A model generated the notes under the pieces. That model saw nothing but the letters and a program-made list of their open reading frames with translations. It searched no databases and was not told the DNA's origin. From Bathymodiolus brooksi (Eukaryota; Mollusca; Bivalvia; Mytilida; Modiolidae), in contig OY804575.1 in the NCBI GenBank assembly GCA_963680875.1, positions 30,098,494 to 30,162,493 on the forward strand: a stretch of 64,000 bases of DNA, in the 5' to 3' direction. Of this stretch, positions 1 through 13,300 are shown one piece after another. Each line of letters begins with the position of its first letter. The stretch's first letter is position 1. The position numbers were made by a program, and so were the translations under genes.

Positions 1-3000
1 GTTATACTAAGTTTTTAGATAAGTTACACGGAAGTCATTAATAAATGTAATAGTATATAACAAAATGAATCAATATCATGTGCTGAGATAATGCAACGTT
101 TGTGGAGTGTTGGCCATGATGTATGCTGGTGTGGATTCTGACATCCTCCACTACCATTTCCCTCCTTTAAACGGCAAGGTACCGACTGCTGATCGGATGT
201 AGTTTAATAAGTTTCACGACTATTATCTATATGACCATTTGCATCTTCTAACCCTCACCTGGTACTACTGCCATGGACCCATCGGTGGATCTTTAGCAGT
301 CCCATGGACTTTTCGTCTACAAATTTCCTCCTCACACAAAATCATGCATCTGCACATGACATCATTATTTTTCTAATATTTCATTGACAACTGTTCTGTT
401 TATCCGATTTGATTTGAAAGATTTGGAGAATTCATTACTGTATTAGAAATATGGTATTACGTAAGAGGTAGAATACCAAATACAGCGATCAATACAAAAC
501 AATCAGACTGCTGATGGATAAACAAAAATAGTGGAAAATGAAATCAAAAGGAATGTTAGATCGGATAATATGACCCACCCCCTTTCTGTAAATAAACAAC
601 AAAAACAACCACAAACACGCAAAATAAATAGAAATATAAAATGGAAGTTTTCTTGAGAAAATCTAGATTCGATATTTTGATAGAAACCATACCTCATGTT
701 TTGGTGACTTTAGCTACGTTGTGCGTATAATAAAATGCAATAGAGACTCAGTGTCATAAACATGATATTACATTTATTGTACACATTGAATGTCACATTT
801 TTCCACAATCAGCACTTCCTTTCATTCATATAAAATTATTGAGGATTACTACCTATTGGTTTCTTGACATTATTATTGTCCTCATTTTTTATGTTCAATT
901 TTAAATGATGGAAAATTAGTGAAAGAAACACAAGACTGAAAATATAGGAGAAATGTTGAAAGTTAAAACATACAAGGGTTAGGATTTCATAGCATTTGAA
1001 ACACAAGGTTAGAAATAACACGATATTTTAATGTACTATATAATGTGGAATTAGAACATCGGAAAATTGAAATGGAAAATATATGGCAATAGAGGGCTAA
1101 GAGATAGAAATTATGATTTATTTGAACAAACATTTCCGAAAATTGAATGGCACATCGATCATTTCTTTATAGAATAGTTAACCCCTTTTGATTATTAAAA
1201 TGTACGCAGCTGATGAGTGAGTTGAAAGAATTGTTAGGGCACGAGTGGCATATTTTGATCTTAGGACGGACATATTAGTTGTACTATTTATCATATAGAT
1301 GCATATATTCTGTTTAATACGAATATTCAGACAAGACACTCATTGCACCCAACTTATTATTTTATATATGGCGTGCAAAGATATTGCCTGGTTACAACGT
1401 TGAAAGCAAGTACCTGAAGTCGCGATCGTTTCTAGGAGTGAAATTATCCTGCTTATCTCACTGAGAAATGTCGGCATTTCATCATCATATACAAAAATGT
1501 ATATAATTATTATATATAAACATCCGACTTATAAACTAAGTATTTTGCTATATGTTACGCTCTATATATTTTATTTTTCTGTTGCTATATGTATCCATTG
1601 TCTTGTTTTTTGGAATATGACAAATACGTATAATTCTTTAAATATGCATGACCATCACAGGAAAAATATTTCTTAGTCTTCTTAAATGGTACAACATAAA
1701 TATGTTTACCTTTGGAATGACAAAAGGTACATATCCATTGATAAATGTGAACTAAACAGAAAGTACACGACATTTACAGTAATAATGGTATGGTCACTTC
1801 ACAAACACGAATTTCCGTCAATTAAACTGTTGTTTGTTGTCACATCTATCGTAAACGAGGGTTAATTACTACACATTTCGCCTTTCAATTGTCAGTCAAA
1901 CGTAATACACAATTACAGATACATATTATTTATTTGTTCTTAAATTTCTGAGAATATATAATATATGACTATATAAAATATGACAATAACTAAATTTGTG
2001 CATAGATATATGAATTAGGTCACTTGAATCTCACATGAGGTTCAATTCTAGACGAAGAAACAACAATTAGTTAATGTTTTAATTGCCTTACAGGCCTGTT
2101 TTATACGCACTTATCATGTAAGACACAGTTATAAAACACAGACTAACACATTTCTCACAGTGTGCGACTTCAATGAAAAAATGCCGTAGGTCAAATTTGT
2201 CATAACACACAGTTACTGAATCATACTGTAAAAGTTTACTTATTAATATAGTTCATAACTTATAGTTCATTAAATGACTGTGAACACAAAATAAGGAATA
2301 TCAAAATTATTTATTTCATATTATACCTCCATATAGTTTACTAATGAAATAAAGAACAAATTGTGTAATATAAAAGAAATGTTGTGTGCATCAAAGTTAA
2401 TATGTATAAGCGCACAGTAATTATAGCGAATTATTCCCCGAAGAAAAGGATACATATAATTAACAGTTTAAATTGTGAATGCTATAGGGTTATCCCATTT
2501 CTCCTCCATTTTATCCATGAACAAGCTTTTCTCTATTTTCTTCTACTTTTTTACCTAATGAATGTGGTGTCCTGGATAAAGAAAATATATTAACGTCATT
2601 TACAATGTATTTTCATTCAACTTAGCAAAAACAGATATTTTATTGCTTATTGAAGTCCAAAAACATGCAGTAAAGGCAGAAAAATGAAAATACCAATTGA
2701 TGAATTACTTATTGACATTACATAATTCATTTTTTGTTTTGTTTGACAGGAAATAAATCAGTATCCTGTATATGTAGTATTATAGTACACCGCTGTCAAA
2801 ATGTATAAGCGATATCAATTTATTGTGATTGAAGACATTTATGTCATTTCAGCTCTGTTTTATTACAATATTTTCCATTATTGTGGTTTGTAAAAATATG
2901 AACCTCTTCCTGTTTGTCATTTTTAAAATACCCTTCAAACTGAAATATACAGAATACATACGCGTATTTAATGCATGTTATTGTCCGTTGTTATAACTAG

Positions 3001-3435
3001 GTGGAATATATAAAATGTTAAGACGAATACATAACTTTCGCAATGAATGTGAGAAGAGTTTTGTCAGACGGAAACATTTGAAAAAATCTGACATGACTGT
3101 GATGTTTTTAAATAAATTATTAACAATTGATTTTAATAAAGATATGTTCATGTAATTTACCATAAAAAAAACTTTTATACAAATCAAATAGTTTTTGTAA
3201 TTCAATGTCAAGGTGTAACCGATAGTAATATATGCCATTCATTGAGAATTTTTCAGTCTATTCTTTAGCCAGTTTTAACATTTTTTCTGTGCTTTCTACA
3301 ATCTCTATATTTTCATGCATATATATAAATGGTTTAATCCATGAATGCAGCATTTTTGGACAAAACAAATTTCAATAAATCAACATACGTAATTCGAGAA
3401 AGGGGCAGAAATGCAGACTTTACATTCACTTTGTT
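1..3435. other. AT-rich non-coding flank, no gene recognised
   Basis: I see no exon with both convincing splice sites and protein-like content. The open frames are short (under 90 codons), AT-driven and unlike any family I know. The signal-peptide exon of the adhesion receptor downstream should lie on this side, but I could not identify it; it may be outside the window. Confidence 0.6.
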
Positions 3436-3700
3436 AAAGGTTTACAATGCTGTAAGCAAGATGAACATTTACAAGTAAATTGGTTACAATAATTTTATTG
3501 AAACATAACAATGATGTGAACAAGTTGAAAATTTACAAGTAAATTGTTTACAATAATTTTGTTAAAACATAACAAAGCTGAAAGCAAGCTGAGTATTTAC
3601 AATTACAAATATATTGTTAACAATAATTTTGTTTAGAGTTAAAAATGCTGTGCACAAACTGAACATTTACAATTACAAATAAATTGCTTACAATTACGTT
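3436..3700. repeat. Diverged tandem repeat, about 75 bp, roughly four units
   Basis: Four related blocks each contain ATTTACAA, then AAATTG and TTACAATAATTTT, followed by an A-rich stretch and a GCTG/ATG spacer. The units differ by several substitutions and small indels, so this array is older than the near-identical arrays further right. Confidence 0.6.
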
Positions 3701-4196
3701 AAATAAAGTGGTTGACTATGACTGGATCATGTAATACGTTTATTTAGTTCAGAGCAAATTCAAACTTAAGACCAACAGGACACAAAGTGGATGTGAATCT
3801 CCTGTTCAACTAGCGGCACCCATCATGGAATGTCACAATCTAGTGTATATCAACCATGATGAATGGAGAAATTACAGGTTGAACTTAATGAAGCTATGTG
3901 GAACTGAAACTATGTCTGTGACATGGAAATCCACTGCGTATTAATTAGTTTTGGTGTGGACCATACAAATTTAAGTTCATTTATAGACACATATATACTG
4001 CATTTTAGAATCAAAATAGGCAAAAAATGAAAAGAATGTGCTGTTTAATCCGATGATCTCCCGTTTTACCAAGTACTATCTGAAGTGATAATGTAATAAA
4101 ATCATCCATCATCTCTCGCTGCCGAATGACAAAATCGTTGGTTTTCACCAATTATTGACCAGATTTATGTAATATTCTTAATTGATTTACTTACAG

Positions 4197-4325
4197 GTGC
4201 CCGATGTCAGTTTATGGCAAATCCATGCGACACAAACCCTTGTGGTCCTGGAACGTGTCAGAAGCAAGGCAACAGTTATATATGTATATGTCCAGACAAT
4301 ACCATTAACAAAAGATGTAGCGACG
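4197..4325 (+). CDS. Adhesion GPCR exon: EGF-like domain
   Basis: Acceptor TTACAG and donor GTAAG flank 129 bases (two bases completing a codon, 42 codons, one base over). The peptide has seven cysteines, six spaced like an EGF module ([14 protein letters not shown], then YICICPDN, then KRC). It joins in frame to the HormR exon at 5565 if the segment at 5257 is skipped. It begins in phase 2, so at least one more coding exon lies upstream. Confidence 0.88.
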
Positions 4326-7300
4326 GTAAGATATTGAGAAAAAATACCACACCATCAGGACATTTCCAAAATAAAATAGGAAAATAGCAGAAATGGGTAA
4401 AATCGATACCCCAACTCACATACACAACTACTCCTTCTCTTGGTTTTGGTACAGACATTCCAATAAAAAGTGGTGGAGTTATACTTGGAATATAGATTCT
4501 GATGTTACGAGAAAAACCATATAGTGGTTTAAGTGGGGTTCGTGTTTCTCCATCTTTAGTTTTCTGTGTAGTGTTTTGTAGATCGTTGTCATTTTGCCCT
4601 TTTTCTTTGACCATAATGTGTTGTCTGTCCTTCTTTGATTTACGGCTTCTGTTTACCCCTTTGGTATCTTCAAACTTGTCTTACACTAAAATGTTGATAT
4701 TTACCATGTTACTTTCTAGTTCTAGTCTTAATCCAGATAAAAGAGAAATCAGGAAAAATGTCAAAAATATTTTTTTTATCAATGTGTGACGTAAAAGTGT
4801 TTTTGACATTTACATTCACTGAATATGGTACTGTTTTGACAACTATTTTATCTATTTTGTTCCTGTATTTAAATACTGTTATAGTGACAGCCGGAGACTT
4901 TGAACCGTAATGAGAGCGGGAGGTTTGGCGCCTTAAAATCTGATTCAACCCACCATTTCTTTAGAAATGCCTGTACCAAGCCAGGATCATTACGGTTTTC
5001 ACAGTTTTCCGGTTGTTGACTGATTTTGTCTGTTTATATACTTATGAGTTTTGACTTTCCCTTTGTAAGATTGTTCGGAGTTCGGTAATTTTGTTATTAC
5101 CCTTATATACATTAATACAAATCAGCTGGGTTTTTTATTTCACTTTTCAGCTATATGGTGAGGACAAATTCATGATTCCAACTTTGTCCATTCCATGTTC
5201 AGTATTCTTCTTCAATGTGTCTATTTTGATGTTATCTATTAAATGATATATTTCAGCACTGTGCATGATGGGATATCATTGGAATAATACGAGAGTTAAG
5301 GGTTGGCAAGTGGAAAGTTGTAATTACTTTGTTCACTACTGGGCCACAGATAGAGTAGAGAAAATCATACAGAAGTGTTCTCAAGCGTATACGAACAAAG
5401 TGTATTTTAAGACAGACAGGCAAATGTAAATTATCTTTACTTGATTTATAAACAATGATATTTGGAGCTATGCTCTAGGTTGATATTGGGATAGAATATA
5501 TCATTCCCCCTCAGTATTATGATTTTTACTATCAAGTCTAATATCACTCTCCTATTCTTTTTAGATTTCTGTACAGAAGACAGATATCATGATCGAACTG
5601 GTCGTTATATCTGGCCCGAGACACGAGTTGGTATGATGGTGGAAATTATGTGTCCGCATGGCAGTAAAACAATATCTGAAGCTACTCGACATTGTCTCAT
5701 TAATGCCAATGGTGTACCACAATGGTCAAAACCGTACACTTCTAATTGTAAAGAGGTAAATAAACTCCATCATTGTCCATTTTTTACCAGCTCTTTATAA
5801 CAGAAAAGTATTATTAAATATATATATATATATATATATAGATAATAAAGAATGCATGTATGGGGGAATAATTATAGTTTCTGAATTGTAAGACGCGAAT
5901 GACACTCGAAGTAGTAGCGATTGAATGACACGCGAAAAAGAGTGCTGAAACTACACTTCATATTTTAATTGTAAAAACATTTACAGAAAACCCATTGATG
6001 TTAAGTGTATTAATCTCTGGATTTGCTAAGTGTACAAATACCTTTCGGGTTCAAATGGTGGTGAAAAGGTGAACTAGTAAATTTCAAATAATATACAAAA
6101 AGAATGCATACACAATTGATACCGGATTTTATCCGTATGAATGAGGGGACGTAATTTATTATATTAATATCTCCTTTAATTGTTCGTCTCGCCAGATAAT
6201 AAAGAGGTTTCCAAAAACCGTAGACGTAATGTTTACGTCAGTGCCTCGGTTGTTATGTATCGTTAGATCTGGCATTTGAGTGAGTAATTGTCCTACAATG
6301 TCGATCAGTGCAAGAACAAGCTACTTTGTGTTGACACGATAATGATGTCTGTGAGTGTTTTGTACCAGTTCATCACGTTGAGCTTGAATTGTACGATACC
6401 AGTTCACTCTTAGTGCACGCGATGCATTTCTGGAATAACATACACAATTTACGCTCATAGTCAAACGATTGGTAAGCTAAATAATTTAAATGATAAATAT
6501 ATCGACCCACAGCATCACTCGAACAAAGTATGACCTCTGGTCAACCTGTGTTTGTTCTTATTCCTTAATACAGCTCAGCAGAGGAGTAACAACTGACAAT
6601 ATACTCACAAAATAAATAGCATAAACCTTATGTGGTCTAATTTATTTACAGTTAAGTTCAACAGAGGCTGACATGGCATTACGAAGTCTTGTAGATTACA
6701 CTGGAGATGGCGCTCATTTAACGTCACAGGAAGTGGCTAATGTAACCAATCAACTTGAAGGCCTTGCTGCATATGCAGTAGATGATGTGCAGGTAATTTG
6801 TACTGGAAAATTTCAAACAAGTATTGACTCTATCTGTAAAATACAACATCTCTGTAAATCATGTACCATTTCATTATTTTTATATTAAATGGTACACTAT
6901 CTAATGAAAACAAAACTACTATTCTTATATCAAAAAGAAATGATAGGTCTACAAACATGAGCAAAAAAGTATAAAACAGTCTTAAATTTGGCACATTTCA
7001 TATGTTTCTTGTAGATCGCCAAGGATATGACAATGGTGATTAGTAACTTGTTAGAGGCAAGAGAGGCAGTGTTAATAGAAAGTAACCATAACAACCATTC
7101 TAGTGAAAGGTATGCGTTATTTAGATGATAGACCTATATTACAGTATCATAAACATTTTATGGGACGTTTAACACTAATATTTGGGTATGAGTTATGCAG
7201 ATAATTGAAGGCATTACTGTGAATGTGAAATGTAGAACAACGATGAAAGCGCTGATACTTTCCTCTTATTTGTGTTTAAGTGTAAAGCTGAATAGTGTTT

Positions 7301-10300
7301 CATGGTCATTTACATCCATATTCTTTCTTACTAATTAAGTCGTATGTCACTAATGGGGATAACAACAAGAAATATTGCACCATTAGAACACTTAAAAACA
7401 ATATCACACCGTCAGAACACTATTAATATACCACACCGTCAGAGCACTTCCACAATATTACTACGTCAGAGGCAAAATCAAAATCAGGCAAAGAGAAGGA
7501 TATTTTATAAACTTTATTATATTGTTTTTGGTTAAACTTTGTCTTTTTGTAATTGGAAGAACCAAACTATGATTAAGCACTTTCTCATACCAATCTACTT
7601 TCTATGAATTTGTATTTAGTCATTCACTATAAATTCTTGAACCTGGATACAGTTACTTATGCCCAATTCAATGTTATAATTTCAGGTTGGTGGAACTGTT
7701 ACACGAATATACTACTGATGTACCTATCAGGTCTAACTCCAATGCCACCATCGAGACAAATAACATTAACATAATGGTTGTTAATCATTCCTTGTCTAAT
7801 GAAGACTTCCATTATCAGCCATACCTATTAACTAACAGTACTTTCGAAGAGGTAAAGTCCTACGATTAAAATGGAAAATTACCTTTAGTATAGGTGTTCA
7901 TTAATGATTGCTTAATAATCGTGAATAGATTATGTTATGAGGGTGAACAGTTCCTTTGTAATGTTTATAGAATTGATGCTATGACAACCGCCATCTGACT
8001 GACTATCTTTGATTGCGAAAAGAAAGTGAAAAATAAATGGTGCAGTGTTTATTGATGAGATATTGATCAATTATAAGAAAATTACAAAACATGTGGTATA
8101 TATAGATCAGATATTGGTGAAATCTTGTAACAAGAAAAGAAACTTTACATAAACTTGTTCATTTCATTTCATAAATGACAACATTCACAATTTTCAAGTG
8201 TTCTGCATTATGACATTGTCTTAATCTCCTTGGTGAATCTTATATTGTTTTGTTATTCTATTTTTATGCTATTTTACTATGATTGTTTTAAAATACAAGT
8301 ATATATTGGTTTAGTATGGTTCTAGATGGATTAGTAAGTAACATTGCTCTGAAATGTAGGATTGATATATCTCTAATTTTGCAGAGTGGATTAAGTATGG
8401 TAGTTCCGGGTAAAGTGATGAGGCAAACCAATGAAAACAATGTACGCCTCCATTTCATAGCATATCGAACTTCAGCATTTTTCATACCGGAAGCAGCTAC
8501 GCCTGAAGAAGTAGTTCTAAAACAAAAGGTTATAACAGCAGAAATCAAAGGACAAACCATTGAAAATCTAACTACACCTATCAAATACAACGTTCTTAAT
8601 ATTGAGGTAACTGTCTAGCAGAACTAGTTTTATACATTATATTAGCTACGAGTTTGGTTTTTCAATAAAGAAATATTCAAAGATTTCATGCCAGTTACGG
8701 TCAGGGTACCGGTTTACGACGTTCGTTTAGAGCCATGGGACACACTTTTATAACTTTCAAAATTTTAACAAATTTCAGTGTGAAATTGTAATAATTACAT
8801 TGTGTTTGCATATATTAATCATGGTGTAGCTTTCCTCAGTAACCGGCCAACAAGATCCAACAGTTTAAGTAAAATATTAGTTTTCTTCAGAATTTCTACC
8901 TGGTGATCTTAACTACGAACAAGCAAATTTGATAATAGCTATAATGCTGAAGGCGGTCATATATTTAGAAGATATATCGGCATATATAATCAAATGTTTT
9001 CTTATCAACCATCGGGAAAAAAAATCCCTCAACAACCAAAGACGCTTACTTAAAGAAAAACAGTCCTTTTTATTGTTGGTTTGTAGATGTTTTTTTCTCC
9101 ATTTTATCTGAGGTGTCCGAATTAAAGATGAAATAAAATTCTGCTTAATGGATAACATGTTCTCCGTATTGTGTCAGATTAAACCAAAAACTGTAAATTT
9201 GGAATGTATTATTACTCCGTTAATCGACATTAATGAGACATCTAGCAAAAACGAGTCAGAATGGAGTATTAAAAACTTTTTATGCATTACTTCAGATTAT
9301 TGGTACAATAAAAATATGTTTATCATACCAAATAATAGGGCATAGCTGATCAGTTGATATATATACAATACTTGTGCACTGTCGAAGCACATAGGAAATA
9401 TGTGTATGAGCCATAGAAACGGGGTAAAAGGCGAGGCTTTGCCGAGCCTTTTCCCGCGTTTCGCGACGAATACACATATTTACCTATATGCTTCGACAGT
9501 GTACATGTATTGTATTTATCCTGCAATTTTAAATCGTAAATAAACGTTTACTGGACGATAATAAAAGTATTTGAAATAATTGTGTGTATGTATTTGAGAA
9601 CAATATCCCCCGATTTGCCCCGATGAGTTTGCTATATATTCTATTTATAACTGACCAATATAAAAAAAAATATTGGGCAGGCTATATTGGTCGGTAAATG
9701 CTGTCATTGCAGGATAAATAACAATATGTCTTTACTGTCTCACTCATCTTGTTTCAGAGGGATAGGAACCACACATGTGTTTATTGGAATAACACAAGTA
9801 AGTCATTTAAAGTATACAATTTTAGATACTTTTTAGTTATAAGATTAAACTTTTTAGTTGTAAGATTAAATATATTATCGTGTTGTTCTGTCAATCACTG
9901 TACATTTTAAATAGAACAATTGAAGATACCAAAGTGGCACTAAGAAACCGTAATTCAAAAGACAACATATAACCAAACGAAAAAGGACAAAAGAACAAAC
10001 AATGATCTACAAAGCACTACACAGAAAATAAAAGATCGAGCAACACGAATCTCACTCAAAACCGGGGGTGAACTCAGGTGATCCGGAAGGGTAGACAGTT
10101 CCTGCTCCACATGTGGCAACCGTAGTATTACTCTTGTTTCAAATCAGGTGATAAGATACGAATGAGGAAATGACCGGATTGTGATTACGACAAACGGAAC
10201 ATATTCGTGCTCATTCATTTTACCAATGTCAACAAAACGAGCAATCACCTCTCATCTTAACTGAACTCACTGAACATAGAACAAAACCAAGACTTGTGAC

Positions 10301-13300
10301 GTTGGAAATCCATGTCCTGGCTTTGAACAGCCACAACAATTTGACATAATTAAACCGGTTAATGGGATCCCAACCCTCCACTCTTGATAACTGAATCTCC
10401 AAAGACAAAACAACCACCTCTTGATAACTGAATCTCCAAAGACAAAACAACCCTCCCTTCTTGATAACTGAATCTCCAAAGACAAAACAACCCCCCCTCT
10501 TGATAATTGAATCTCCAAAGACAAAACAACCCTCCCCTCTTGATAACTGAATCTCCAAAGACAAAACAACCCTCCCCTCTTGATAATTGAATCTCCAAAG
10601 ACAAAACAACCTTCCCCTCTTGATAACTGAATCTCCAAAGACAAAACAACCCTCCCCTCTTGATAACTGAATATCCAAAGACAAAACAACCCTCCCCTCT
10701 TGATAACTGAATCTCCAAAGACAAAACAACCCTCCCCTCTTGATAACTGAATCTCCAAAGACAAAACAACCCTCCCCTCTTGATAATTGAATCTCCAAAG
10801 ACAAAACAACCCTCCCTTCTTGATAACTGAATCTCCAAAGACAAAACAACCCTCCCCTCTTGATAACTGAATCTCCAAAGACAAAACAACCCTCCCTTCT
10901 TGATAACTGAATCTCCAAAGACAAAACAACCCTCCCCTCTTGATAACTGAATCTCCAAAGACAAAACAACCCCACCCCTCTTGATAACTGAATCTCCAAA
11001 GACAAAACAACTCTCCCTTCTTGATAACTGAATCTCCAAAGACAAAACAACCCTCCCTTCTTGATAACTGAATCTCCAAAGACAAAACAACCCTCCCCTC
11101 TTGATAACTGAATCTCCAAAGACAAAACAACCCTCCCCTCTTGATAACTGAATCTCCAAAGACAAAACAACCCTCCCTTCTTGATAACTGAATCTCCAAA
11201 GACAAAACAACCCTCCCCTCTTGATAACTGAATCTCCAAAGACAAAACAACCCTCCCCTCTTGATAACTGAATCTCCAAAGACAAAACAACCCTCCCTTC
11301 TTGATAACTGAATCTCCAAAGACAAAACAACCCTCCCTTCTTGATAACTGAATCTCCAAAGACAAAACAACCCTCCCCTCTTGATAACTGAATCTCCAAA
11401 GACAAAACAACCCTCCCTTCTTGATAACTGAATCTCCAAAGACAAAACAACCCTCCCCTCTTGATAACTGAATCTCCAAAGACAAAACAACCCTCCCTTC
11501 TTGATAACTGAATCTCCAAAGACAAAACAACCCTCCCCTCTTGATAACTGAATCTCCAAAGACAAAACAACCCTCCCCTCTTGATAACTGAATCTCCAAA
11601 GACAAAACAACCCTCCCCTCTTGATAACTGAATCTCCAAAGACAAAACAACCCTCCCCTCTTGATAACTGAATCTCCAAAGACAAAACAACCCCCCCTCT
11701 TGATAACTGAATCTCCAAAGACAAAACAACCCTCCCCTCTTGATAACTGAATCTCCAAAGACAAAACAACCTTCCCCTCTTGATAACTGAATCCCCAAAG
11801 ACAAAACAACCCTCCCCTCTTGATAACTGAATCTCCAAAGACAAAACAACCTTCCCCTCTTGATAACTGAATCTCCAAAGACAAAACAACCCTCCCCTCT
11901 TGATAACTGAATCTCCAAAGACAAAACAACCTTCCCCTCTTGATAACTGAATCTCCAAAGACAAAACAACCCCCCCTCTTGATAACTGAATCTCCAAAGA
12001 CAAAACAACCCTCCCCTCTTGATAACTGAATCTCCAAAGACAAAACAACCCTCCCCTCTTGATAATTGAATCTCCAAAGACAAAACAACCCTCCCCTCTT
12101 GATAACTGAATCTCCAAAGACAAAACAACCCTCCCCTCTTGATAATTGAATCTCCAAAGACAAAACAACCCTCCCCTCTTGATAACTGAATCTCCAAAGA
12201 CAAAACAACCTTCCCCTCTTGATAACTGAATCTCCAAAGACAAAACAACCTTCCCCTCTTGATAACTGAATCTCCAAAGACAAAACAACCCTCCCTCTTG
12301 ATAACTGAATCTCCAAAGACAAAACAACCCTCCCCTCTTGATAACTGAATCTCCAAAGACAAAACAACCCTCCCCTCTTGATAATTGAATCTCCAAAGAC
12401 AAAACAACCCTCCCCTCTTGATAACTGAATCTCCAAAGACAAAACAACCCTCCCCTCTTGATAACTGAATCTCCAAAGACAAAACAACCCTCCCCTCTTG
12501 ATAACTGAATCTCCAAAGACAAAACAACCCTCCCCTCTTGATAACTGAATCTCCAAAGACAAAACAACCCTCCCTTCTTGATAACTGAATCTCCAAAGAC
12601 AAAACAACCCTCCCTTCTTGATAACTGAATCTCCAAAGACAAAACAACCCTCCCCTCTTGATAACTGAATCTCCAAAGACAAAACAACCCTCCCCTCTTG
12701 ATAACTGAATCTCTAAAGACAAAACAACCCTCCCCTCTTGATAACTGAATCTCTAAAGACAAAACAACCCCCCCTCTTGATAACTGAATCTCCAAAGACA
12801 AAACAACCCTCCCCTCTTGATAACTGAATCTCCAAAGACAAAACAACCCTCCCTTCTTGATAACTGAATCTCCAAAGACAAAACAACCTTCCCCTCTTGA
12901 TAACTGAATCTCCAAAGACAAAACAACCCTCCCCTCTTGATAACTGAATCTCCAAAGACAAAACAACCCTCCCCTCTTGATAACTGAATCTCCAAAGACA
13001 AAACAACCCTCCCTTCTTGATAACTGAATCTCCAAAGACAAAACAACCCTCCCCTCTTGATAACTGAATCTCCAAAGACAAAACAACCCTCCCCTCTTGA
13101 TAACTGAATCTCTAAAGACAAAACAACCCTCCCCTCTTGATAACTGAATCTCTAAAGACAAAACAACCCCCCCTCTTGATAACTGAATCTCCAAAGACAA
13201 AACAACCCTCCCCTCTTGATAACTGAATCTCCAAAGACAAAACAACCCTCCCTTCTTGATAACTGAATCTCCAAAGACAAAACAACCTTCCCCTCTTGAT

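Noticed and set aside
1..4196. Short frames at 503-697, 836-1021, 2384-2593 and 2978-3238
   Set aside because: AT-rich, no family resemblance, no consistent splice partners with the receptor gene.
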